64,000 bases of DNA from Ciborinia camelliae (lineage: Eukaryota > Ascomycota > Leotiomycetes > Helotiales > Sclerotiniaceae). Location: the NCBI GenBank assembly GCA_025890175.1, contig JANPYM010000012.1:1500205-1564204 (forward strand). Direction: 5' to 3'. Below the pieces are notes generated by a model that ran no database searches, was not told the origin of the DNA, and worked only from the letters and a program-made list of their open reading frames with translations. Within the stretch, counting starts at the first letter, position 1. Every line of letters begins with the position of its first letter. Position numbers and translations under genes: made by a program. Below, in pieces: positions 1 to 10,756 of this stretch.

Positions 1-535
1 ATATTAATATAATTAATATTATTTTTTTTTTAATAATTTTAAAATAAAAAAATATTTAAATTTTTATTGTTTTTATAACAAATATTATAAATAAAAAATA
101 TTAATAACAAAATATAAAAATTAAATAAAATAATAAAAAATTTTTATATAAAAAAATTTTATTTAATTATTATAATTATTTAAATATATTTAAAAAAAAT
201 AAAATAAATAAATTTTTTTTTATAACAATTTCGATTATTATATTGAATTTAATAAATTTAATATATTCGATTATATATTATTATTTCGAATATTTAACAA
301 AAAATTAAATCTTATTAAAAAATATATTAATAATAATTTTAAAAAAAATTTTATTAAATCCAATAAAATAATTTTTGTATCCCCAATCCTATTCATTTGA
401 AAATCTAAAAACAAATTACAATTTTATATCGATTATTGCAAATTTAATTTTATTATTAAAAAAAATATTTATTTTTTATTTTTAATTAATAAAATTTTAA
501 TTCAAATAATTAAATTAAAATTTATAATCAAACTT

Positions 536-681
536 TGTCAGGGTGTGGATCCACTGAGTGGATCCACTGGTTCCACAAAGTGGGGCTCTGACAGGGTTCA
601 TATAGTAGAACAACTATTCCAGAACAATCTGGAATACTCCACGCTTTTATGGCGCAATGGTAAAGTTGTTTACCCCTAACA
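536..681 (+). repeat. LTR copy 1 of the miniature element
   Basis: 146 bp, TGTCAGGGTG to ACCCCTAACA. It contains a perfect palindrome (GGATCCACTGAGTGGATCC) near its 5' end and a second inverted motif (ATTCCAGA...TCTGGAAT). Its differences from copy 3 are about eight transitions. Confidence 0.8.
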
Positions 682-863
682 CTGTATTCCAGATTAATTG
701 ATCAATATATTCTAAAATCAGTTTTTAACAAAAATATACCATTTCGAATCTTTTAGATTAATTTCTAATTGATTCAGTTATAACTATAAATGCTTCCCAC
801 TCTTATTGTATAAACTCATCCTTGCCTTTGAACCCGGGGGGTTTAGAATAAGACAGGGATGAG

Positions 864-1009
864 TGTTAGGGTGTAGATTTACTAAATAGATCCACTGGTT
901 TCACAAAGTGGGGCTCTGATAGGGTTCATATAGTAGAACAACTATTCCAGAACAATCTGAAATACTCCACGCTTTTGTGACACAATGATAAAGTTGTTTA
1001 TCTCTGATA
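864..1009 (+). repeat. LTR copy 2 of the miniature element
   Basis: 146 bp, TGTTAGGGTG to TCTCTGATA. This is the most mutated copy, with almost only C-to-T and G-to-A changes relative to copies 1 and 3, including both conserved ends. Confidence 0.8.
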
Positions 1010-1191
1010 TTGTATTTCAGATTAATTGATCGGTATATTTTGAGATCAATTCTTGACAAAAATATACTATTTCGAATCTTTTAGATTAATTTTTAATTAA
1101 TTCAGCTATAACTATAAATGCTTTTTACTTTTGTTGTATGGGCTTATCCTTGCCTTTGAACCCAGGGGGTTCAGGATAAGACGAAAGTGAG

Positions 1192-1337
1192 TGTCAGGGT
1201 GTGGATCCACTAAATGGATCCACTGGTTTTACAAAGTGGGGCTCTGACAGGGTTCATATAGTAGAACAACTATTCCAGAACAATCTGGAATACTCCACGC
1301 TTTTGTGGCGCAGTGGTAAAGTTGTTCACCCCTGACA
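1192..1337 (+). repeat. LTR copy 3 of the miniature element
   Basis: 146 bp with intact ends TGTCAGGGTG and ACCCCTGACA, directly followed by the AACTT duplication. It contains TGGCGCAGTGG (1306-1316), which fits the consensus of a tRNA-type A box. Confidence 0.8.
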
Positions 1338-4331
1338 AACTTAATATTTACTATATTTTTAATTAAATTCAAATAAAAATCAAAAAAAATATAAATTTAA
1401 TTATATTCTATACAAAATTTGAATTATTTTATTATAAAATTATACCATTTAAATTATATAATAAATCAATTATATTTTAATATTATATTAATAATATATT
1501 TTAAAATTTTTTAAATATTTTTGTATTTATTTATATAAACAATATTTTAATTTATAATAAAAATTGTAACAAATATATTAATTATATATATTAAATATTT
1601 GATATTCTTAAAAAAACCAATTTATAAATTAATAATAAAAAATATAAATTTTTTATTTAAAAAATATAAATTTTTTATTTAAAAAATTAAATTTTTAAAT
1701 TTAATTTTATTAATTAATAATATTAAATTGAATCTTACAAAAATTTAGATTATTTTTAATTAAAAACGTTTTAAAAATATAAAAAATGTTTTTTGTTTTA
1801 TAAATTTTATAAATTTTTATAAATAATTTATTAATAAATATTTTCGAATTTATAGATTATTAATTAATTTGTAAATTAAAATTAATAAGGTATTCAATTT
1901 TAATTAAATCTTTAATTATAAAAAAATATTTTTAATATTAAAAGATATTATTATTTATATTTTTATTTTAATATATTTTAATTGAAATAAAAAAATATTT
2001 ATTAAATATAATATTTTTAATTATATTATTAAAAATATTTTTTTCTAAATTAAAAATAATAAATAATTATATTTTATTATTTATTTTTTCAAAAAAATAA
2101 TATTAATTAAATACAATTACAAAATTTATAATAAAAAATTATTTGTTATTATTTATTATTTTAAAAAATAAAAAATTAATATTTAAAAAAATCGAAATTT
2201 TAATAAATATATTTATTAATTATAAAATATTTCAATATTATATAATTACAAAAAAATTTATTAAATAATAAATCTAATAAATTGTATTTTTTATTAATTA
2301 TAACTTTTAAATAATATATTAATTAAAAAAGAATAATAACAAAATTAATATTTTAAATTAATAAATTTAAGATTTTTTATATAATAAAACAAATAATAAA
2401 ATTTAATATTAATAATAAATTATTTTAAATTATAATTAAATTTATTTAAATATTTAATTTAAAATTTATATTATAAATATTTTTAATTTATTTTATAATA
2501 AAATAAATTTTGATTTTTGTTTTATAATATTAAATATATAATATAATAATAAGTTTTACAAACAAATTATAATAATAATAAAAAACAATATTTAATAAAA
2601 CAAAAAAATCTTTTTAATATTTTGTTTTATTTTAAACAATAGATTACTTCATTATAAATATAAAATTTGAATTCCAAAATCTAAAGATTAACAAACAAAA
2701 ATTATTATTAAAATTTATAATTAATTAATTATTAATTATTTTAATAATATCAAAACTTTAATAATTTTAAAAAAACAATATTATTAATTTTATATAAATA
2801 AAAACGTTTTATAATATATATATAATTATTATATTTATTAAAAAATTAAATATTTATAATAAATTTATTAAAACATATTTTATTTATTTTTGATTTTCGT
2901 TTAATTATAATAAAATATATTTATAGATTTCGTTATTGAATTATTATTAAATTTTAGTTTTAATATAATATTAATTATAATTAATTAAATAATTAAAAAA
3001 AAATATTTTATATTTTATTTTGTAAATAATAAAAAAATATTTATTAAAAAAATGATTAAATTAATTATTTAATATATTTTTAAATTATATAAGTTATTTA
3101 ATTTTATTATTTTCAATTAAAAATTATAATTTATTTTAAAGTTATAATAATATTTATTTTATATTTTGCAAATTCGGAAATATAAGTTTATGTTTTATTA
3201 TTTTGAATTAAATAAATAAATTAAGAATATTAATAAAAAAATAAAATGATATTTTTGGATATATATATTTTATTAATAAAATAATTAAATAAAATAATTT
3301 GTATTTATAGAATTTGTAGTGAATAATATTATTTTTAATATTACAAAAATATTTTTGTTTTTTATTAATAAAGATTTTAATTCTCGAATAAATTTCGATT
3401 TTCGATTAATTATGTTTCGAAATTAAAATTTTAGGGAGATTGTAAATAAAAAAAAAACTTTTGATATTGTTTAATAAATAAAAAATATATAAAATGTTTT
3501 TTGTAATAAAATAAACTTTGTTTAGATTAAAATAAAAGATTTTGTTAATAGTAAATGAGTTTCGATTTTATTATTTAAAATAAATGATTTTATTTTTTTA
3601 AATATTAAATAGTTAAAGCTTGAATAGTTTTTTATCAAATTAAAAAATAAATTTATTAATCTTTTTTTAATTGAAAAAATATTTAATAATTTTTTTTATA
3701 AATTTATTTTATTAAAATATATAAAATATTATAATATTTTTTATATATTAATATTATAATATAATTTAGGGGATTTTTTATTTGGTTAATATATAAAACA
3801 ATTTATTATATTAATAATAATTAATAATAAAAAAAAATAAAAATTAAAATATATTTTAAATTTTAAATTTTATTATAAACGATTATAATACAAAATTCAA
3901 TAATTGGGATATTTTTTTGATTATATTTATTATAACACCTCCAATTTTATATATACGAAAAAAAAAGTAAAGGTTTTTTATGTTGTTTATTTAAATCAAT
4001 CCGGATTTAAAAATAAAAAAAATTGGTGTAAAAAAAAACGGGGCTAATTTATATCTTCAATGCTTCAAATCTATCTCCAAAAGGAAAATAATATTACATT
4101 AAGGCCTTTGTTTAATATAACAATCATATAATTGATTATATAATTATTATAATTATATGATTAATATCTATATTAAATAATATTTTTTTTAAAAGAATTT
4201 TTTCCTCTTCAACATAATTCTTTTATTAGATTATATATCTACGATTTCATTTTTATAATCCTATATAACGCGTATGACAATCGTTTTATATTATTAAAAA
4301 TTTGAAAATTGAAAATCTAATAATATTATAT

Positions 4332-4481
4332 GATTTATTTTATTTTATTTTATTTTATTTTATTTTATTTTATTTTATTTTATTTTATTTTATTTTATTT
4401 TATTTTATTTTATTTTATTTTATTTTATTTTATTTTATTTTATTTTATTTTATTTTATTTTATTTTATTTTATTTTTTTTT
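4332..4481 (+). repeat. TATTT pentanucleotide satellite, about 30 copies
   Basis: An almost perfect tandem array of the pentamer TATTT runs through this stretch and then decays into T runs. Two overlapping reading frames through it encode only repeating FYFIL-type peptide and are not genes. Confidence 0.95.
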
Positions 4482-4923
4482 ATTTTTTTTTTTAAAATTA
4501 TATTTTCAAAATCATTTTTTTTTTGGCTAATCATTTTGGATGATAATTTTTTATTGTATAAATGATTAAATAATAGAATAAAACTTTAGATAATAGAATA
4601 AAATTTTAGATAATAGAATATAATTTTAGATGAGAGTTTTAAGCTTTATTTGTTGTTATGTAATTTTTTTTGTATATTTGATATTAAATCGAATATATAT
4701 AAAATAATAAATATTATTGTATATATGAATTCCTTTGATTATTTTGTATATTTTGGTATTATAAAAATTTTAATTGGTTGAAATTATTTTTTTTGTTGTG
4801 TTTGAGTGTTCTTGACTGTAGAGTTTTTACTAACTTAGAGAGGAATGGGATGAAGGGCCATAGTTATAGAATGAAAGTAACGAATGAATATAGAGAAGTA
4901 GATTTGTCTGCACTTTCTTGTAT

Positions 4924-5202
4924 TCATTTATTAGTATTAAACAAAAGGAATAGTCTAGATGAGAATCTAGTAGAAGCTGGTAAGCCCATGACGGCCTTCT
5001 GCACTGCATATGGTGATGCCATTCCATTTCCATCCTCTGAGTGGTATCTATCTATACCCTTTGACATTCTTCCAACGGTCTCAGCAAAAACTTGTACCAC
5101 CCACCAAGTTTTCAGCCCCAAAGTGGTCGAGAACTTACTACCATCCTCAATCTTATAATCTTCCTTCCCTTTCAATTCCGTCTCCGTATCCGCAACCAAC
5201 AT
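4924..5202 (-). CDS. Weakly supported hypothetical protein or exon
   Basis: An open frame of 92 codons with fairly protein-like, low-bias composition (charged N-terminal half, a WWVV hydrophobic patch, then mixed residues). I do not recognise a family. It lies downstream of two membrane-segment-like frames on the same strand, so it may be the last exon of one decayed or multi-exon gene covering 4924-6114. No convincing splice chain joins them. It could equally be chance open frame. Confidence 0.25.
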   Translation of the reverse strand: MLVADTETELKGKEDYKIEDGSKFSTTLGLKTWWVVQVFAETVGRMSKGIDRYHSEDGNGMASPYAVQKAVMGLPASTRFSSRLFLLFNTNK

Positions 5203-5347
5203 CTAGGGACCTGTGGTCACCAAATGTGTCCAGAGAGCGTTGGTCGATAGTAGAAGGCCGTGAGATATTAAACCTCGGAGGCTATAACAATCCCGCAATA
5301 GTATTGTGCAGTCGTAGCCATAGGAGGCAAAATGTCTTTTCTTTCCT

Positions 5348-5570
5348 TCAATCCCTAATCTTTGTATCGAGAGATTCGTAAAGGAGTGCCGTTTTCTCGA
5401 TTAGAGCCATGATTAAAGCAGCTATTATGACCTTAAAGATGTCCATTGGCGCAAATGGTACATGCAGCAATCCTATACCGAGATCTTCCAGAAACCAGGA
5501 GAGTGAGCACCAGCCCCAAAATATACGCTCCCGCAGCCACAACTGAGCGCTCTTGAATTGAGAGTGGCAT
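5348..5570 (-). pseudogene. Possible small membrane-protein exons, frame broken
   Basis: Two overlapping minus-strand frames each read like membrane protein. An ATG at 5570 opens 45 codons with a hydrophobic segment (AAGAYILGLVLTLLVSG), ending at a TAA at 5433. In another frame, 5348-5470 reads MDIFKVIIAALIMALIEK and continues to a stop. The two would join with a one-base shift near 5450. This may be a decayed gene or a missed intron. Confidence 0.25.
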
Positions 5571-5947
5571 GGTTATTTATCTCGAAAACAGTAGAATTTC
5601 GATTCTATTCTCCGAGACCACGACCCGATGATGGACCGCGCCGTATTGACCCAGTATATTTCATCCCTATAAGTCCATTTTGTGAAGACATATTTTCCGA
5701 CCGAAGATCGAGATAAACCCTATGAATCTGGCGGATTGCTGTTGTCTAGCACCAAGATCCATGCATGAAATATTGAACTTTGTGGTCCAGGCGTGAAGTT
5801 CGAGCAGATCAATGACCTCTGCATCCATGATATAAATCCATAACTGTCACAACACTTTTTTACATGCGCATCTCGACGTCAACCCTGCCACAAAACAATG
5901 ACCACTGATCCGCAGCAAGAATCGAACATGAATTTCTTTCCACCTCA

Positions 5948-6114
5948 CGCCCATTCAGCAGCTCTCTGCATCTCCAAATCCCTCAAAGTTGGTAACGCTC
6001 GAACCGTCGTCCAGATCCTGAGTAACACCGATATGATGATCAGGAATGCAACGAGCATCACCACTCCAGAGTTGACGACGAAGACGCCGGGGATAATATC
6101 GATATCATCCATAT
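5948..6114 (-). CDS. Possible 55-residue single-pass membrane peptide or first exon
   Basis: An ATG near 6114 opens a frame starting MDDIDIIPGVF with a strong hydrophobic segment (VVMLVAFLIIISVLL) and then an amphipathic RIWTTVRALPTLRDLE stretch, before a TGA near 5948. A GTGAGG donor overlaps the stop, so this could be the first exon of a spliced gene whose later exons lie at lower coordinates. No family is recognised. The hydrophobic core is the only real support. Confidence 0.3.
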
Positions 6115-9100
6115 TTTATATTTGTCTTGCTACCTAGCTTGTTTTTGGTATCTTGCGGATTGAAGTGGGGGGGTAGAAGGTGAGAGGTAGATGTCTGTAT
6201 CTTTGTTTTTTCTTTGTACTCTCTTGTTGTATTGTTTTAGAAAATAATCTCTGACAGTGAAAGAAGTCGGAAAGGATGGATACCGGCATTTATAAACGAT
6301 GTACAGAAGTGGATTATGAAGAGGTCGATTTGAAGGTGGTGAATGGAATGGATCCTTAAGTACCGAGTACAAATGTCAAGATGAAAAGATTGATTAAATT
6401 ATGAATAATCCAAAACGCGTCAAAGTGAAAGTTGCTGTAAACAAACTAGAATCTTGGAATTCAATCAATTCCGAATTTCCCGTTGCTTCTGCTTTTCTAA
6501 CGTTCGAAGAATGTTTTCCAAAGAAATGTTTCACTGCCCCGCCCAAATAATAAACCAACATTTGAAAAGGAATCTCACTTACATTGATATTATAATTTAC
6601 AGCAAGACCTTGATATAGAGGATGTTTTTTTTATTGAATAAGTATACTTTGAATCCTTAGATATATATCAACAAAATCCTGGAACTTTTCTTCACCAAGC
6701 AATAAGGTTATTGGGTAGGATATCAAAATCCGATCACGTGAAAACTTCTGTTCAGGTCAATCCAACCATTTAGAGAATTCAAATTTGGCATCATAGAGCG
6801 AACACCTACTCTGCTCCAATAACCTATTTTCTCTCATGCAGCATAACAACTTCCCAACGTTCCAAATGTCAGCGTTATAGAAATCTGGAGCCGTACATGT
6901 ATTTCTACAGCTTACGATCATTTGTTGTCCACAGTTGCGTTTTCCAAATCGTCTAACGCCAAAAATAGTTTAGTAGAAGGCCACTCTGCATTCTCAGTTT
7001 GAACTTCGCGTGGCCCGCAATGAACGCTATTATAAGGATTGATTAGCAACAAGTAGGGGGATACATGCCCAGTAAATGGATAGCCTTATTGCGTCCCAAC
7101 TAATCGAGTGAGGAATGTAAAGAAATATGGATTTTTCCACGCTATCCATCTAATTGGCCGTTGTACGCGAAGGCGAAATACCAAAGTATCAAGGGATTCA
7201 AATAAAGTGTGCTACACATTACCTACCAGTCATTGACCTTGTAGTATAATCCACTCGAATAAATTTTGCCCTTTTGCCATTTTGCCGACTCGCAAACACT
7301 TGACTGAACCGGATTTTGATGAAATTCTTGTGTGTGGATTTCCGAAATTCCGAATACAAACTGAGGACTATGACTATAACAGTGACTTGTCGAAGCTATA
7401 TCGATACTAGTTGCAATCTCCAGACTCGGGGTGTATATTTGGCAAGTCGAAGGCAGAGAAAAGTCTTGTGGTCTGGAAATAAACAATTTGTGGAAATATA
7501 TGCTGAATTTTTGGGGATAGAGTATTGACGACAAACTGAGCCAAGTGAAGAAATGTATTTTTGTAAATGGAAACTGCTATATTGCCTCTCGAGATTCGGG
7601 AGTGAGCTGTAAAAGAATCCGTGGAGGAATACACCAACCATCTCCCATTCAGCTTAATATTTGAACGCTTTGAAAGGAAAATGCCCCCCCCAAACCCTAA
7701 TATTTAGTTGAGCTATCCATTCAAGGCCAGAAACATTGATAGGCACCAACGTATGTGAATAATTATACATCACCAATTGCTGCTAATAAGGTCCATGTCA
7801 TATCTGAGCTTCCTGGTGCAAACAGTTGATACCCTCCTTTCTATAATATGAATTTTGTTCACCACTAGTGGCTGTCATTAGAACTGCTGCCTTGATGGTA
7901 TGTGGAGCATTATTTTCGGGAACATAATGAAAGACCATCAACGACGATGAAGAGCGCCGACCTTTGACAATTAGATGAAACTGAAAAGAACTCATGGGAC
8001 AGCGCAAGGTAGAATTTCAACAAAGCAGTACATGTACGTGAACAAGTAATGTATATCTCTTGATCCACTGGGTCCGGAGCTTTTTGTCTCCAGCAAATTC
8101 GGGGCGATGGATGCAGATAATTGTTCGTAGAAGATATTTGTCAAAAATCGAAACAATCCAGCTGCACTTTTAGGGAGTAGACTTTAGGCCAGTAATACCC
8201 AAGTTTCGAAATCGAATGACTGCCAAAGTTCGAGGAAAGTAACTCTCGGTTGACGTTTTTGGTTTTCAATCTCTTCGGCACACTTAGCTTAAACATCATC
8301 TCGGGACAAGTTTTCCAAAATAACCCCAATTCTGTTTGGATGCATCAAGCAAACAGATGCCATAAGGGAAGGTGAAGTATCAGATGAAGAAGTTGGGCAT
8401 ATCTCCAGAAATGTTCAATAACCCAATGTTCAACACGCTGGGGTTGTCCCACACCACTTCAAAACTGTTGGAGCGGAGTACCAGCACACCTTGCCCATGA
8501 GGTTGTGGACCCCATTATGGGAACGAGAGATAATTTCATGTATTCGTAACATTCAGGAAGAGCCAATGAAGTAACATAACATTGAATGCGGAGTATTGTC
8601 GTGGTAATGAGGCATCGAAGAACTTTCATCAAGCTATAAGTGATATTCAATATTCAGACTGGAAAGCTAATCCTGGATGACGAACCATTGCTTCAAACGA
8701 GCATCTCCCCCTTCGCCGTTGCTATCTTGGTTGAGACCGTAATAATTCCAAACTGGAAATTTCTCTAGAGGGGACGAATTTCGAGGCGTGATTGAAGTTG
8801 ATGCCGCAAGGGACCATTCTCGAGAAAGAGTTCACAAAAGTCTCTTGGAAAGATGAAGATGCTTAATCCATAATATTTGCATCATAGTAATAAGCAAGCA
8901 GTGGTTCATGGAGAAAGAGGTGAGTTATGTTACGAACTTAATTTTCCAACGCGGTTGATGCTCGACTGATCGTCTCCTTTCATTTCTTCAGCGTGTCGAT
9001 AACCGCAGAATTTTCACCAGCGACGACGCAAGTCTGGGATAAAATAGACATTAAAAACAAGAGGAATGGATTGGAAGAAATTTTGTCCTTATCAAAAAAT

Positions 9101-9769
9101 AATGATGGATGGAACTTGAGCTTACCGCGAGCCAATCAATGATGGAACTTTCCGCGGATACGAGCCTGGATCCTTGACGTTCCCCAAGCAAGTCACGGCG
9201 TAATTGTCACGTGTTCATCGTATTTATTATCACATTTCATGTTTCGGAGATCTGTCTGGTATCCTCTTTTGCTTTTGGAACAAAATTTGATGTTCAGCTA
9301 TTGTTTTGATTGTTTTGCAAGACATTCAAGTTTTGGGGGAGGTTAGGTTGGATCATAGAAATCATAGGATTATAAAAATATTTCTCATTATTTCTTTCGA
9401 GTTGCTTTCGTCATTAAGTCATAACCATCATTTTTTTTCATGTCTCTGTGTTCTCCATTACCCCAACCGTAAAACACCATACGCTTTTGAGATGCCTCCT
9501 CGAGGGCAGTACTCACTTGAGAGCTGGACGAGTAAAACTCCATGAAACTCAACGGACAGACTTTTTAAATCCCAATATCAATGTTTCCGCCTCCACCACT
9601 TTTTTTTCTAACCGACCATTTTTGTGTAGCCAAGTGAAAGGAAAAGTACAGATACCGATATATGCGCCGCCTATTTTAGTGTTCATCTCTCATTCCAACA
9701 CACAGTCGTAATCGTCAATCATTGTCCGTGAATCCATTCGCACAAAGGAGAAGTTCATTTGGCTATAGT

Positions 9770-10756
9770 TCATGTAAAGCGTCGTTCAGAGGGTACATGA
9801 GACTTCTTGCTAAAGATTCCCTTCACGGCTTCACAAGCCTCACTTGCACTTCTTCTAAATCCACCTGATCTTTTCGTTTTCTCTTCACGACCATTCTTTG
9901 ATGAGGCTCCACCATTTGACCGAAACTTTTCAAACATCTCCTCGATAGCTTTTGCCATCTTATTCGGGGAGTTCTCATCTTCATCGTCGGAGTCCGTTTC
10001 GAATTCAGATTTGAGGACTAGAGGCGTGGAAGAGTTGCAATGAGGCAAAGGAGGGTGGGTGTGGCGATAGCTGACAGGAACGTATGATTCAGAGACGTGA
10101 TGATTGATGCTTGTGCAAGAACTGAGATTAGATGGTGTGTTTGGTTGAGAAGGGGTAGTTTGTGCACGAGCGCGGCCATTGGAGCGATGGGGACGCGAGT
10201 CGAGCCGTTCAGGCCAAGGTTGCCCGGGCCATGATTTATGAGTTGGATGTTGGTTGTATTCTTGAAATGCATGTGGAGTTGTAGTGGGGAAGAGCGAATA
10301 CACGCGATGAGCAGGAGGAGGTGGTGGTGGCGGATAATCTGGCTCTGCGTGGAAATACCGATTCCAGACCTCTTCTTCCTTCTCCGGAGGATAGCTTGAG
10401 GTTGATGATGAATAATAAGATGACGGATCGTCGTCAGAGGATGACTCGGAATCGGATGCCCCAAAAAGATCTTCCATCATCCCTGGGTCCGTTTCGACTA
10501 GGGAAAGTCGCTGCCAATTCTTTGCTGAAAGCTGGCATTGTGCTTCTTGCGGCGAGTTCTCGTAAGCTGTTGACCAAGCATTGAAGGTAGCTGAAGAGCT
10601 TTGGTGAGGTTTTGTGAGATCTGACTTTGAGACGACCATTGTGGATGATGATAGTAACCAACCGTTGCATGAATCATTGTGTGGAGGTAGTGCTATCATA
10701 TCATTATCGATAGAAGGAAGGCACTCCCCGTAGTATTCGTTGCTAGAAGCACGCAT
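9770..10756 (-). CDS. Hypothetical disordered protein, 328 aa
   Basis: A single uninterrupted frame of 328 codons beginning MRASSNEYYGE. The protein is mostly low complexity: an acidic-serine run (SDSESSSDDD, about residues 100-110), a VWNRYFHAEPDY motif followed by polyproline (about 131-148), an Arg/His/Pro-rich middle, a second acidic patch (DSDDEDE), a short predicted helix (KMAKAIEEMFEKF, about 265-280) and a basic C-terminus (RRSASEACEAVKGIFSKK). No catalytic domain, signal peptide or membrane segment is visible. Its composition and the two helix-like motifs make it a credible gene of a fungus-specific family I cannot name. A scaffold or regulatory role would be a guess. Confidence 0.7.
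   Translation of the reverse strand: MRASSNEYYGECLPSIDNDMIALPPHNDSCNGWLLSSSTMVVSKSDLTKPHQSSSATFNAWSTAYENSPQEAQCQLSAKNWQRLSLVETDPGMMEDLFGASDSESSSDDDPSSYYSSSTSSYPPEKEEEVWNRYFHAEPDYPPPPPPPAHRVYSLFPTTTPHAFQEYNQHPTHKSWPGQPWPERLDSRPHRSNGRARAQTTPSQPNTPSNLSSCTSINHHVSESYVPVSYRHTHPPLPHCNSSTPLVLKSEFETDSDDEDENSPNKMAKAIEEMFEKFRSNGGASSKNGREEKTKRSGGFRRSASEACEAVKGIFSKKSHVPSERRFT

Larger units (their letters stand above)
536..1337 (+). mobile_element. TRIM-like miniature LTR retroelement, three LTRs and two internal domains
   Basis: The element starts TGTCAGGGTG and ends ACCCCTGACA, giving the TG...CA ends of LTR elements. It is flanked by AACTT on both sides (531-535 and 1338-1342), a 5-bp target duplication. 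Three 146-bp LTR copies (536-681, 864-1009, 1192-1337) alternate with two 182-bp internal segments (682-863, 1010-1191). Each internal segment ends in a purine-rich tract just before the next LTR (AAGACAGGGATGAG, AAGACGAAAGTGAG), as a polypurine tract would. There is no coding capacity, so it would depend on proteins from another element. The internal start does not show the usual TGG primer-binding start. Copies differ mainly by C/T and G/A transitions. The strand follows the polypurine tract position. Confidence 0.85.
1..4700. other. Extremely AT-rich gene-free block
   Basis: By eye the composition is roughly 90% A+T and no open reading frame of credible content is visible. Runs of TAAT, TTTA and ATTA dominate, and the few GC-richer patches are the miniature retroelement at 536-1337 and scattered short words. 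The block ends fairly abruptly around 4.7-4.8 kb, where base composition becomes that of ordinary fungal intergenic DNA. This resembles the AT isochores of ascomycetes that carry repeat-induced point mutation, often subtelomeric or centromeric. That origin is inferred, because I cannot count dinucleotide indices here. Confidence 0.85.
4482..9769. other. Gene-poor stretch, no confident gene
   Basis: Composition rises to normal after about 4.75 kb. Only short reading frames with many stops are present. The only segments with protein-like character are on the minus strand at 4924-5202, 5348-5570 and 5948-6114 (listed separately). From 6.4 to 9.7 kb I see no recognisable protein, RNA gene or transposon signature. 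Confidence 0.55.

Noticed and set aside
4302..4565. Open frames across the TATTT array
   Set aside because: They translate to a simple FYFIL repeat produced by the satellite.
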